Below are positions 47,967-59,100 of a DNA stretch of 64,000 nucleotides, piece after piece. Positions within the stretch are counted from its first letter, which is position 1. Every line of letters starts with the position of its first letter. The translations under genes were made by a program, and so were the position numbers. The notes under the pieces were generated by a model. The model saw nothing but the letters and a program-made list of their open reading frames with translations. It had not been told where the DNA came from and ran no database searches. The stretch is from Vreelandella lionensis (GTDB lineage: Bacteria; Pseudomonadota; Gammaproteobacteria; Pseudomonadales; Halomonadaceae), in contig NZ_MWVI01000050.1 in NCBI RefSeq assembly GCF_002087295.1, positions 62,001-126,000 on the forward strand, written 5' to 3'.

Positions 47967-50158
47967 TTACATGCGCGCAATACGCGCTTTGGCCGCTCGC
48001 GCTGCGTGCAGCTTCTTGTAGCTTTCGATGAGGCGATGGTGGCGATCTAAGCCCTCTAACTGCAAATTGGTGGGCGTGAGGCCGTGGAAGCGTACGCTGC
48101 CGTTTACTGAACCCACGACCGCCTCCATAGTCGCTTCGCCGAACATGCGCTTGAAGTTGGGCAGGTAGTCATCCAGCTCCAATTCGTCGTCCAGCTCAAT
48201 CTCCAGCACCGCGTTCACCGCCTGGTAGAACAGGCCGCGCTCAACGGTGTTGTCGTTGTACTGGAGGAACATCTGCACGCAGTCCAGCGCCTCTTCATGG
48301 CGGCCAAGTGCTAGGTAGACCAGCAGTTTCAGCTCCAGAATGGTCAGCTGGCCCCACACGGTGTTCTCGTCGAACTCGATACCAATCAGCGTGATGATAT
48401 CGGCGTGGTCGTCCATTTGGCTCTCTTCCAAGCGCTCGACTAGATCGGTGAGCTGCTCGTCATCCAGACGGTGCAGATTGAGAATATCTTCGCGGTAGTC
48501 CAGCGCCTTATTGGTGTTGTCCCAAATCAGGTCTTCAATCGGGTACACCTCGGAGTAGCCAGGTACCAGAATGCGGCAGACCGGCGCGCCTAAGTCTTCA
48601 TGCACCGCCATGTACACTTCCGCGCCCAGCTCTTCGAAAATGCCGAACAAGGTCTCGGCTTCCTCGTCGTTGCTGCCGGAGAAATCCCATTCGCTGAACT
48701 CGAAGTCGGGCTTGGCACTGAAGAAGCGCCAGGAGACCACGCCCACCGAGTCGATGAAGTGCTCGACGAAGTTGTTGGGCTCAGAGACGGTCTGCGAGTT
48801 GAAGGTTGGCAGCGGCAGGTCGTTCAGGCCTTCAAAGCTGCGGCCTTGGAGCAGCTCGGTCAGGCTGCGCTCCAGCGCCACTTCAAAGCTTGGGTGGGCA
48901 CCGAAGGAGGCAAACACGCCGCCGGTACGCGGGTTCATTAGCGTCACGCACATGACCGGGAATTGCCCACCCATGGAGGCATCCTTCACCAGCACGGGGA
49001 AGCCCTGAGCTTCCAGGGCGTTAATGCCCTCGACAATGCTCGGGTACTTGGCCAGCACTTCTTGGGGTACATCGGGCAGCGTCAACTCCTGTTCGAGGAT
49101 CTCCCGCTTCACCGCCCGCTCGAAAATTTCTGAAAGGCACTGCACCTGGGCTTCCACCAGGGTGTTGCCCGCGCTCATGCCGTTGCTGAGGAACAGGTTT
49201 TCAATCAGATTGGAGGGGAAGTAGACCGTTTCGCCATCGCTTTGGCGCACAAAGGGCAGCGTAACGATGCCGCGATCTTCGCGGCCCGAGTTGGTATCAA
49301 TCAGGTTCGAGCCACCCAGCTCGCCTTCGGGGTTGTAAATCGCCAGGCAGTGCTCGTCGAGAATCCCTTTCGGCAGCTCGTCATTCGGCCCCGGCTTGAA
49401 CCACTTCTCGTTAGGGTAGTGAACGAATTCGCTGCCCGCGATCTCTTCACCAAAGAACTGATCGTTGTAGAAAAAGTTGCAGCTCAGGCGCTCGATAAAC
49501 TCGCCCAGCGCTGAACAGAGCGCGCTCTCTTTGGTCGCGCCTTTGCCGTTGGTAAAGCACATGGGCGAAGCCGCATCGCGGATATGCAGCGACCACACGT
49601 GGGGCACGATATTGCGCCATGAAGCAATTTCGATCTTCATGCCGAGATCAGCAAGGATCGCGCTCATATTGGCAATGGTCTGCTCCAGCGGCAGGTCTTT
49701 ACCGGGGATAAAGGTGCTGCCTCCTTCCGGCGCGCCCATCAGCAGCGCTTGGGCGTCCTCGTCGATGTTCTCGACCACTTCGATCTGAAACTCGGGGCCG
49801 GTCTGGATAACCTTCTTCACCGTGCAGCGGTCGATGGAGCGCAGAATGCCTTCGCGATCCTTTTCCGAGATATCTTCCGGCATCTCAACCTGGATTTTGA
49901 AGATCTGCTTGTAGCGGTTTTCCGGGTCGACGATGTTGTTTTGCGAAGGCGAATGTTCTCGGTGGGAATATTGCGCGCGTTGCAGTACACCTTGACGAAG
50001 TAGGCGGCACACATGGCCGACGACGCCAGGAAGTAGTCAAACGGGCCAGGGGCCGAGCCGTCGCCCTTGTAGCGAATCGGCTGGTCGGAGATGACCGTAA
50101 AATCGTCGAACTTGGACTCCAGGCGGAGGTTGTCGAGATAGTTAACTTTGATTTCCAT
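47967..50158 (-). CDS. OsmC-YcaO fusion protein (one frameshift as read)
   Basis: About 730 residues. An N-terminal OsmC-like domain (residues about 1-140, with S-A-P-G-P-F-D-Y-F-L-A-S-S and A-M-C-A cysteine) leads to a YcaO domain (about 190-560). YcaO enzymes use ATP to activate amide bonds; the nucleotide site appears in T-N-G-K-G-A-T-K-E-S-A and L-G-E-F-I-E-R-L, with S-E-I-F-E-R later. A C-terminal helical tetratricopeptide-like part follows. A missing T near 49939 breaks the frame between N-I-R-L and S-Q-N-N-I-V-D. E. coli YcaO is linked to ribosomal S12 beta-methylthiolation. The start is the ATG at 50158. Confidence 0.92.
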
Positions 50159-50266
50159 AAGCGGGCGTCCGGAGTAATGAGTGTGCCTGAGCGCCAACGC
50201 ATCAGGCGAATGGCGGCCATTATCCAGTTTTTTGCCCGCTTCGTCTTGGGCAGTCGCGTGAATCGC

Positions 50267-51151
50267 TTATTGCGGATCCAGCAAGAACGGCAGCGCTTCC
50301 TCTAACAGCACGTCAGGAATCTCTTCGGCGATATAGTGTCCGCAAGGCAGCGCCTTGCCCTCTACCTGCGTCGCTACCTTGCGCCACTCACTAAGAGCGT
50401 CGAAGCAGGCTTCAATCGCGCCTTGGGCACCCCACATCACGTTGATGGGGCAGGTCAGTTTCACACCCGCATCGATATCCGCCTGATCGTGCTCTAAATC
50501 GATAGTCGCGCTGGCGCGGTAGTCGCCGCAGATGCCGGTCGCCGTGCCGGGAAGCGCCAGGCAGCGCTCGTACTCCGCCAGCGCTTCTGGGGCGAACGGT
50601 GCCATGCCCGCGCTGCGGGCGCCCATCACGCTTTTTAAGTACTGAGCGGGGTCGGCTTGAATCAGCATTTCTGGCAGCGGCTGGGGGCGAATCAGAAAGA
50701 ACCAGTGCCAGTAGCTGCGGGCGAACGCCTCATTGGTGCCACGGTACATGGCCAGCGTGGGGGCGATATCTAAAAGCACCATGCGCTCGACGCGTGCTGC
50801 GTGGTCTACCCCTAAGCGGTGTGCCACCCGCGCGCCACGGTCGTGGGCCAGCACCTTGAAACGCTCGAACCCCAGCGCGCTCATTAGTTCGGCCATATCG
50901 GCGGCCATGGTGCGCTTGGCGTAATTGAAGTGCTCTGCGTCGTCATCCGGCTTACCGCTATCGCCGTAGCCGCGCAGGTCGGCGGCAATCACCGTAAAGT
51001 GCTGGGCAAGCGTGCCCGCAACTTTGTGCCAAATCATATGGGTCTGCGGGTGGCCGTGAAGCAGCAGTAGTGCCGGGCCGTTGCCGCCCATCCGATAGGC
51101 AATATCGACGCCGTTAACGCGGCGTGTCTGTTTTTCAAACCCCTCAAACAT
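50267..51151 (-). CDS. Fluoroacetate/haloacetate dehalogenase-like alpha/beta hydrolase
   Basis: A 294-residue, intact alpha/beta hydrolase. The nucleophile is Asp104 in A-H-D-R-G-A-R, with Arg105 and Arg108 for carboxylate binding, Asp128 in L-L-D-I-A as the acid, and His272 in C-G-H-Y-I-A-E-E as the base. The halide site His149-Trp150 (in Y-W-H-W-F-F) and Tyr211 match the fluoride-binding triad of characterised fluoroacetate dehalogenases in spacing. Epoxide hydrolase is less likely because the cap tyrosine pattern differs. It sits beside a LysR gene on the same strand, with 2 bases between. Confidence 0.88.
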   Translation of the reverse strand: MFEGFEKQTRRVNGVDIAYRMGGNGPALLLLHGHPQTHMIWHKVAGTLAQHFTVIAADLRGYGDSGKPDDDAEHFNYAKRTMAADMAELMSALGFERFKVLAHDRGARVAHRLGVDHAARVERMVLLDIAPTLAMYRGTNEAFARSYWHWFFLIRPQPLPEMLIQADPAQYLKSVMGARSAGMAPFAPEALAEYERCLALPGTATGICGDYRASATIDLEHDQADIDAGVKLTCPINVMWGAQGAIEACFDALSEWRKVATQVEGKALPCGHYIAEEIPDVLLEEALPFLLDPQ

Positions 51152-51153
51152 GG

Positions 51154-52064
51154 CTAGCTCCTCGCGGATAGATGATGCTCTTCACTTGGCGTCCTCTTTA
51201 ACCGTTCGATCAGAAAGTCTTGCAGCGCGACCACGGCAGGCGTGAGCGACAGCCGGTGCGGGCAGACGAGATACAGCGGCGCGGGCTCGGGAGGAAACGC
51301 GGCCAACAGCGCCACCAAGCGGCCTGCATCGAGGTCTGCCTGAACATCAAGGCGAGATTTGTAGGCAATGCCCTCTCCCGCCAGCGCCCAGCGGCGCACA
51401 CACTCGGCATCGTCGCTCACTCGATTGCCCTGCACGCTGATACGCTCACTGCCGAACTGCCACTGGTTGTGCACCCGCTCGCCCAGGTTGAAGCAGAGGC
51501 AGTTGTGCTGGCGTAATTCATCTGGAGTGGAAGGCTCGCCGTGGCGCGCGATATAGCTTGGCGCTGCACACACTACCCGGTGGTTATCGCTTTTTAGCGG
51601 CAGGGCTACCACGCTGAATCCTCCGGCACGCCGTAGCGCAGGGCAATCTCCACTGGCTGGCGAAACAGATCGCTCACCCGGTCACTGACCCGAAGCCGCA
51701 GGCGCAGCTGCGGATGCAGCGCCATAAAGCGATCAAGCCAGCCCAGCAGCACGTTGCGGCCTAGATCAGACGGCATGGAAAGGCTGAGTTCTCCCGCAAT
51801 CTCTTGGCGCTCGCGGTGCAGCTCTTTCTCCCCTTCAGCAAGGGCACGCAGCGCCGTTTTCGCATGGACTAAATAGTGCGCCCCGGCGGGCGTTAGCCGC
51901 AAGCTGCGGGTAGAGCGCACCAGCAGCCGCGTGCCTAACGCATCTTCAAGCCGTTTGATCGCCACGCTAGCCACCGCCGGGGTAATCGCCAGCTCCCGCG
52001 CGGCAGCGGAAAGGCTGCCGTGCTCGGCGGCGTAGACAAGCACGTTTAGGTCATCGGTACGCAT
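51154..52064 (-). CDS. LysR-family transcriptional regulator (one frameshift as read)
   Basis: About 303 residues. The winged helix (V-Y-A-A-E-H-G-S-L-S-A-A-A-R-E-L, then V-A-S-V-A-I-K-R-L-E) is at the N-terminus and the periplasmic-binding-like effector domain follows. A missing G near 51608 breaks the frame between E-D-S-A-W and V-A-L-P-L-K-S. It is divergent from a zinc-type alcohol dehydrogenase family gene and directly upstream of the dehalogenase-like gene, so either or both may be its targets. Confidence 0.92.
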
Positions 52065-52081
52065 GGGTCGATGGCGCCCTT

Positions 52082-52167
52082 ATTTTCAAAGAAAATGAGA
52101 AACTGTTAGCTACATTAGCCCTCTTTTTCATAAAACGACACCCAGGCATGATGACGACATTCATCAT
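52082..52167. promoter_or_regulatory. Inverted repeats in the LysR/MDR intergenic region
   Basis: ATTTTC-AAA-GAAAAT (52082-52096) and ATGATG...CATCAT (52148-52167) are two dyads in the 119-base spacer between divergent genes. LysR regulators usually bind such dyads. Confidence 0.4.
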
Positions 52168-52183
52168 CCTTTAGAGAGCGACC

Positions 52184-53193
52184 ATGAAAGCATTTGCGTT
52201 TACCAAAAGCCTACCGATCGACCACCCAGACGCCCTGCATGCCGTTGAGCTTCCGCTGCCCACCCCCGAGCCCCACGATATTCGCGTCGCGGTGAGTGCG
52301 GTTTCCGTTAACCCGGGGGATGCCAAGGTGCGCAAGAGCGCGCTGCCCGACGGCGGCGAGCCGCGCGTGCTGGGTTACGACGCGGTGGGCGTAGTCGATG
52401 CCGTCGGCAGTGCGGTCACTCGCTTTCAGCCGGGTGACCGGGTGTGGTACGCGGGCAGCATTGCGCGCCAAGGCTCCAACGCTGAGTACCAGCTGGTCGA
52501 TGAGCGCATCGCCAGCCTAGCGCCGAAGAGCCTCTCCGACGCCCAGGCCGCCGCCCTGCCGTTAACCGCCATTACCGCCTGGGAACTGCTGTTCGACCGC
52601 CTAGAGCTGGGCATGCGCGACACCAAAGGCAAAACCCTGTTGTGGGAGGCGCTGCGGGGGGTGTTGGCCCGATTCTGATTCAGCTCGCCAAGCAGCTCAC
52701 CGATATCACCGTGATTGCGACGGCCTCTCGCCCGGAAAGCCAAGCCTGGGTCACGTCGTTAGGCGCGGATGCGGTGGTCGACCACCACCAGCCGCTGGAT
52801 GAAGCGCTCAACGCCGCAGGCTACGAGCAGGTGGATATGGTGATCAGCCTGAACCAAACCGACCACCACTTTGAGGCGATCATCAATGCCTTGAAGCCCC
52901 AGGGTAAACTGGCGCTGATCGATGACCCGGAGCTGATCGACGTGCGCAAACTCAAGCTCAAGAGCCTGTCGCTGCACTGGGAGCTGATGTTCACGCGGCC
53001 GCTGTTTACCACCGAGGCCATTGGCAAGCAGCACGATCTATTGAGTGAAGTCGCCGCCATGGTGGATAGCGGCCGTTTAACCACGACGCTGGGCGAGGTG
53101 CTTGGCCCCATCACTGCCGACAACCTAACGCGTGCTCACGCGCTGATCGAGAGCAATCGTACTGTAGGTAAGCTGGTGTTAGAGGGCTTCTAA
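52184..53193 (+). CDS. MDR-family zinc-type alcohol dehydrogenase/quinone reductase-like protein (one frameshift as read)
   Basis: About 336 residues. The GroES-like N-terminal domain has S-V-N-P-G-D-A-K-V-R-K and V-L-G-Y-D-A-V-G-V-V; the Rossmann domain has G-G-A-A-G-G-V-G-P-I. It lacks the zinc-binding cysteines, so it is a quinone-oxidoreductase-type reductase with NADPH. A missing G near 52640 breaks the frame before G-G-A-A-G. It is divergent from the LysR gene and probably its target. Confidence 0.9.
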
Positions 53194-53304
53194 CCACGCG
53201 CACCGCTTATTTTAAGCGGAGGTAAGGAGCGAGCCGTTGCACTCTTGGGCGCAAGGCGGCACATTAGCCGCACCGCCACCGCCCAAGAGCCTCGAGTCTC
53301 GCCC

Positions 53305-54108
53305 ATGCATGATGAATTTGTGGCCAATTTGCGCCTGCTTTGCAGCTACTACCCCTCGATTGCCGACGTGTGTCGTCGCATGCCCATCAACCGGGCGCAG
53401 TTCAACCGCTACCTCAGCGGACGCTACTACCCCAGCCATGCCGCGCTCCAGCGTATTTGCCACTTTTTTGGCGTCACGCCGGACGACATTGCCATGCCCC
53501 ACCACGATTTTCGGGCGCTGGTACAAACCGGCCAGCTCAATGCCGACAACGCGAGCACCTCGCTGCCCTGGCCCAACGCGCTAATTCAGCGCGGCAGCGA
53601 AGGCATGGAGCGGTATCTAGGGCGCTATTTCGAGCTTTATCACTCTATGTCGCGCCCCGGCTATTTAATGCGCACGCTGGTGTGTTTGGAAGAGCGAGAA
53701 GGTGGCGTGGTGTATCAGCGCACCGAGCGAATGCAGGTGGTGCCGGGGAAGCGCCCCTGCCATAACCGCTATGTCGGGGCGGCGGTCAAGCTGGCCGACC
53801 GGCTGTTTTTGGTCGACTACGAAACCCTCAACGGTCACGTGATCACCCAGACCATTCTATTCCCCAGCTTTCAAAGCCAGGTCACGCGGCTAACGGGCCT
53901 GAAAATGGGCGTGGCGGATAATAGCGAGCGCATGCCTTGCTGCGTGCGCGTGGTTTATCAACGCTTGGATGAGCAAATTAGCCTGCGAGACGCGCTGTCA
54001 CAGTGCGGCTTGGTCGCGCTGGATGACGCGTCGCTGGATGCCTCGCTGCTCGCCGCCGTGAACAACGACGTGGCCAGCGGGGATTACCACTTCCGAGCCC
54101 GCCATTGA
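53305..54108 (+). CDS. Helix-turn-helix (XRE-like) regulator with large effector region
   Basis: About 267 residues. The first 70 hold a helix-turn-helix (V-C-R-R-M-P-I-N-R-A-Q-F-N-R-Y-L-S-G-R); the rest, with Y-L-G-R-Y-F-E-L-Y-H-S-M and R-L-F-L-V-D-Y-E-T, is an unassigned domain of unknown ligand. The frame is open from a TTG at 53245; the ATG at 53305 gives a compact N-terminus. It converges with the TetR gene. I cannot name its target. Confidence 0.8.
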   Translation: MHDEFVANLRLLCSYYPSIADVCRRMPINRAQFNRYLSGRYYPSHAALQRICHFFGVTPDDIAMPHHDFRALVQTGQLNADNASTSLPWPNALIQRGSEGMERYLGRYFELYHSMSRPGYLMRTLVCLEEREGGVVYQRTERMQVVPGKRPCHNRYVGAAVKLADRLFLVDYETLNGHVITQTILFPSFQSQVTRLTGLKMGVADNSERMPCCVRVVYQRLDEQISLRDALSQCGLVALDDASLDASLLAAVNNDVASGDYHFRARH

Positions 54109-54119
54109 TGCTTGGCAGG

Positions 54120-54707
54120 CTAGCGGGGGGCCAGTACGAGATCGAACAAAATGGCCTCGAAGTGTTCCATAGGAGCCAGAGATTTAAGCGTTTTGGCGCG
54201 CAGAATCGGCCCCCTCCCACCGGAGAGAATAAAGCTGGCCAGCGCCTCAGGAGCAACGGCGGTATTGATTGTGCCGTCGGCTTGGGCTTGGCTCAAGCAG
54301 TGCACAAAGCGCTTTTCCCAACGCTGGAACACCAAATTCAGGGCATCACGGAAGGTATCACTCTGCCCGGATAACTCCTGGCCCAGATTACCGATTAGGC
54401 AGCCGGTGGTGTGATCGCAGTCGAGCATATGGGCGCGCCCGGTGGCAAAGTAGCGGCGCAAACGCTCCAGGGGCGGCAGGGAGGGGTCTTCCAGCAGCGC
54501 CGCTAACGACACGTCGTAATCGTCGGCAAAGCGCTCAATGACCGCCAAGCCGAAATCTTCTTTGCTAGAAAAGTAGTGGTAGAACGAGCCTTTGGGGACA
54601 CCGCAGGTTTTTAATACAGCATTGATACCCGTCGCGTTATAGCCCTGCTGGGCAATCAGCTCGGCACCAGAATCAATGAGTTTGTCGCGGGTGGCGGTGT
54701 TTTTCAT
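54120..54707 (-). CDS. TetR-family regulator
   Basis: About 195 residues. The DNA-binding helices I-A-Q-Q-G-Y-N-A-T-G-I and G-V-P-K-G-S-F-Y-H-Y-F-S-S-K are clear. The C-terminal segment reads S-G-G-R-G-P-I-L-R-A-K where the related AcuR-like group has S-G-W-E-G-A-x-L-R-A-K; a missing T and an extra C ten bases apart explain this. The start is the ATG at 54707. It is divergent from the RND operon, which it probably represses. Confidence 0.9.
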   Translation of the reverse strand: MKNTATRDKLIDSGAELIAQQGYNATGINAVLKTCGVPKGSFYHYFSSKEDFGLAVIERFADDYDVSLAALLEDPSLPPLERLRRYFATGRAHMLDCDHTTGCLIGNLGQELSGQSDTFRDALNLVFQRWEKRFVHCLSQAQADGTINTAVAPEALASFILSGGRGPILRAKTLKSLAPMEHFEAILFDLVLAPR

Positions 54708-54712
54708 AACGT

Positions 54713-54734
54713 CATACAGACCAGGGAGTCTATG
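54713..54734. promoter_or_regulatory. Possible TetR operator
   Basis: An imperfect dyad with CATACAGAC and GTCTATG arms lies immediately before the TetR start, in the divergent spacer with the RND operon. Autoregulation is likely from position and family. Confidence 0.4.
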
Positions 54735-54922
54735 GCTTTTCACATGAATGATGGCAGCTATTGCGCATTCCGTCAGCGTTTGGCGCGAAAAATGCCAACC
54801 CCCTTGGGTTGCACACTCTTTGCACAAAGCTTACCTAATCGCTGCGTGGCAATCGGTGATGCTAGCATGATACGCGCTCTTTTCTGGAATTTTCGCTCTC
54901 AGCCAACGGATAACGCCCGTCC

Positions 54923-56129
54923 ATGACCCCCTCTCGCTCTTACGCTTTTTCTCAGCAAGGTCGCATCGGCTGCGGTGCTCTGGCAGCGCTATTGGTGTTT
55001 GTCGGTGGTTTAGCTCTCGCTTGGTGGATCGTTAGCCAGCCGCCACGGGTCGAGCGCCGCCCGCCGCCACCGCCAACGCCGCCTGTGGTCGATATCATCA
55101 CCACGGAACAGCAGGTGCAGTCACCCACGCTGAACGGCTTTGGCCGCGTTGAGGCAGAAAAATCCACCGAGCTTGCCAGCCGCGTAGCGGGCCAGCTAGA
55201 GCGCTTTGGCGATGGCGTGCTGCCTGGGCGAGTCGTGGAGCAAGGAGAGCCTGTGGCCCACATCGACCAAGCCGACCTGCGCTTAACGCTAGAAGACGCC
55301 GAAGCCCAGTTGGCGAATGCCCAGGCGCAGCTCGCCTTAGAGCAGGCCGAGCAGCAGCGCGCGCGCAGCGAGTACGAATCCTTTGGCCGTCAGCTCAGTG
55401 CCGAACGCCGCGCGCTGGTACTGCGTGAACCGCAGCTCGGTCAGGCAGAGGCTCAACTGACCCAAGCCCGCGTGGTGCGCGACCAAGCGGCGCTCAACCT
55501 AGAGCGTGCGACCTTAACCGCCCCTTGGCGGGCCATGGTGCAAGAGCGTTTGGTGGGCGCTGGCAGCCTGTTAAGCCAAGGCACTGCTGTCGCAAGCCTA
55601 GTCGGCGTTGAGCAGGTTTTGGGTGCGTGCTTCGCTTCCTGGCGAAACGCTGGATTGGCTATCGCCGGGGGGGAGCGTCACGCTGACCAGCCAAGGCTGG
55701 CCAGAAGGCGCCTCTCGGGAAGGCACGTTGCTCTCTATTCTGCCCAACCTCGAAGAGAACGGCCTTCAGGCCCAGCTGTTGATCGCCGTGGATGATCCGC
55801 TGGCGCTCAACCAGGACGGCCCCGCCCTGCGCTTGGGCGATGTGCTGCGCGTGGCGTTTCATACCTCCGCCGAAGAGCCCTTGATCGCGCTGCCCTCAGC
55901 CGCACTTCGCCCCGGCGAGCAGGTGTGGTGGGTGGATGAAGATAATCGCCTGCAAAGCACCCAGGGCACGCTCGCCTATCGCGGCCAGGAAGAAGTGCTG
56001 ATACGCAGCGGCCTAGAGCCCGGCCAGCGGGTAGTGACTGCCGGGCTGGCCCAACCCCGAGAGGGCCAGGAAGTGCGTATTCGCCAGCGTGGCGATACCC
56101 CCGCTCAGGATGAGGGAGCGGCTCAATGA
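54923..56129 (+). CDS. RND efflux periplasmic adaptor, membrane fusion protein (one frameshift as read)
   Basis: About 402 residues. One N-terminal membrane anchor (A-A-L-L-V-F-V-G-G-L-A) and a proline-rich stretch lead to the lipoyl half (G-F-G-R-V-E-A-E, E-Q-G-E-P-V-A-H-I), a coiled hairpin (A-Q-L-A-N-A-Q-A-Q-L-A), then beta-barrel and proximal domains. An extra G near 55615 breaks the frame between V-E-Q and F-W-V-R-A-S. The stop overlaps the RND permease start (ATGA). It links the pump to an outer-membrane channel not found here. Confidence 0.92.
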
Positions 56130-59100
56130 TGCGTAAAGGCCCGCTGGCGTGGATGGTCGATCACGGCGTCGCTACTAACCTGATGATGGCACTGTTTATC
56201 ATCGGCGGGTTAATGGCATCGCTGGCGATCAAAAAAGAAGTGTTTCCTGAGTTCGAGACCGAAATCGTTCAGGTCACCATCAGCTATCCAGGTGCCACGC
56301 CCGAGGATGTGGAGCAGAGCCTGCTGCTGCCGGTCGAGGCCGCGATTGCCGATGTGGAAGGCATCGATGAACTGACCGCCAGCGCCAGCGAAGGCAGCGG
56401 GGTGGTGAGCGCCACGCTGATTGATGGCGTGGACGTGATGCGGGCGTATCAGGATATTCAGCAATCCGTGAACGCCATCACCACCCTGCCCGCCGCCGCC
56501 GACCCGCCCCGCTTCACCCTGGCAGGCCGCTCGCGCAGCGTGGTCAGCCTTCAGGTGTATGGCAACGTTGGCTTGGCCGAGCTTCACGACGCCGCCGAGA
56601 ACGTACGCGCCGAGCTGCAGGCCACCAGCGGTATTTCCCGCGCAGAGCTTTCCGGCAACCGCGAACGGGAAATCCAGGTTCATTTGGATGACGAGGCCAT
56701 CGAGCGCTTCGGGTTGGATCATCAGCAGTTGGCGAGCCGCATCGCCGAGGAAGCGCTGGATCTTGCCAGCGGCCAGCTCACAACCGACGAGGGTGAGTGG
56801 CTGATTCGCTACCAGGGGCGGCGCAACAGCGCCGAAGAGTTTGCCGAACTGCCCATCTTGAACACAGCCCAGGGTGCGCCCGTTATGCTCGGCGATATCG
56901 CCAGAGTGAGCGAAGGCTTTGCCGAAACCGACCGGGAGGAGTTTTACAACGGCCAGCCGGGGCTATCGGTGGATGTGTATCAAATCGGCGACCAAACGCC
57001 CACGAGTATTTCTAATGCGGTTTACGGGGAGTTAGAGCGGCTGCAGGCCAACCTGCCTGAAGGCGTCAGCCTGGACGTTTCACGGGATAGCTCGGAAGTC
57101 TACGAAGACCGCCTCAGCCTGCTGCTGAAAAACGCCTGGATGGGCTTGGCTCTGGTACTGATTTTGATGGCGCTGTTTCTAGAGGCGCGGCTGGCCTTTT
57201 GGGTCACGCTAGGCATTCCCACGGCGTTTTTAGGGGCCATGCTGTTTCTGCCCTGGGTCGGCGTATCGCTCAATATGATGTCGATGTTCGCCTTTATCAT
57301 CGCCCTCGGCATCGTGGTGGATGACGCCATCATGGTGGGCGAAAACATCTACAGCTACCGAGAGCAGGGCTACTCGCTGCGAGATGCGGCGGTAAAAGGC
57401 GCTCAAGAAATTGCCACTCCGCTGACCTTTGCCATCCTCTCCAATATCGTCGCGTTTCTCCCGCTGCTGTTCCTGCCGGGCTTTTTGGGGCTGATTTTTG
57501 CCACCGTGCCGGTGGTGGTGATTACCGTGTTTGTGATTTCGCTAGTGGAAGCGCTGTTTATTTTGCCCGCCCACTTGGCCCACGCCAGCAAGCCCCGCCA
57601 AACGCCCGCGTGGCAGCGGCCTATCGAAGCGGTGCGACTCAGTATGCAGCGCGGTTTGCATCACTTCACCTATCAACAGTTTGAGCCTCTGTTACAGCGC
57701 GCGCTCAATCAGCGCCTGCTGACCGTCTCTATTGGCGTCGCCATTCTCTGCGTGGCAATGGCCTGGGCAATGAGCGGGCGGTTGGGTTTTTCGCTGATGC
57801 CTCGGGTCGAGTCTGATCAGGTGCAAGCCACCGTCACCCTGCCGATTGGCAGCCATATCAGCGTGAGCCGCGAGCTAAGCCAACAGCTCCTCGATGCCGC
57901 CGCGCAGCTCAGCGAGCAGGAAGATACGCTCACCTTCAGCAGCACTCGCAGCAGCCTAGATGGCGAAAGCCTGGAAGTGCGTTTGGATATCGCGCCGGAA
58001 AGTCTGGACGCCTGGCCCCCTTCTCGCATCGCCCAGGAGTGGCGGGATCTCACTTGGGGTCTGTTAGGCGCGCAGTCAGTGCGCTTTGAGTCTGACTTTG
58101 GCGGCCCCGGTAGCGGGGCGGCGCTGAGCCTGCGGCTCTCCCACCCCAATACCCAAGTACTAGAAGACGCCGCCGCAGGTTTGGCAGAACGGGTGGCAGA
58201 GTATGGCTTAACCGATATCGACAGCGGCCTGGGCGATGGCAAGCCACAGCTAGAGATGCGTCTCTCCGCCGAAGGTCGTTCACTCGGGCTAACAGGCAGC
58301 GACCTCGCCCAGGCGCTGCGCGGCCCGCTGCAAGGAGCCACGGCGGTGGAGCAGTTTATCGGCCGCCAGGAGGTGAGCGTGGAAGTGCGCTTGCCAGAGC
58401 AGTCGCGCAACAGCTTTAGCGAGCTATCCCGCCTGCCGATAAGAACCCCCGAAGGGATGAGCGTGCCGCTCTCTAGAGTCGCGGATATTACTCTGAGCCA
58501 AGCCTCCAGCAGCCTGCAGCGTATCGATGGGCGACGGATTATCACCGTCACCGCCGATTCAGAGGGCGACCAAGCGATTAACCAAGTGCTCGCCACCCTT
58601 CAAGAAGAGGTCTTTCCCACGCTCAGCAACACCTGGCCAGGGCTTGAAGTCAGTATGGGCGGCCGTCAACAGGATACCGCCGACAACCTCGCCACCCTGC
58701 GTAACGCCATGTGGCTGATGTTAGCCGCCCTCTATGCGCTGCTCGCTATTCCGTTCAGAAGCTACCTGCAGCCGCTGTTGGTGATGGCCGCAATACCGTT
58801 TGGCATTGTCGGCGCGGTGGGCGGGCATATGCTGATGGGCTTTGGGCTGTCGCTCATCAGCCTATTAGGTATGCTAGCGCTCTCCGGCGTGGTGATTAAC
58901 GATGCGCTGGTGTTGATCGACTACGCTAACCGTAAGCGACGGGAAGGCATGGCGCCTCGCGAAGCGATTGTGGCCGCCGCCACCCGTCGCTTGCGGCCAA
59001 TTATGATGACCACGCTGATCACGTTCCTGGGGCTTGCGCCGATGATTCTGGAAACCTCACGCCAGGCACGCTTTATGATCCCCATGGCGATTTCGCTAGG

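Noticed and set aside
53245..53304. N-terminal extension of the helix-turn-helix regulator from a TTG
   Set aside because: The nearest ribosome site is too far from it and the added residues are basic and low-complexity; the ATG at 53305 is preferred.
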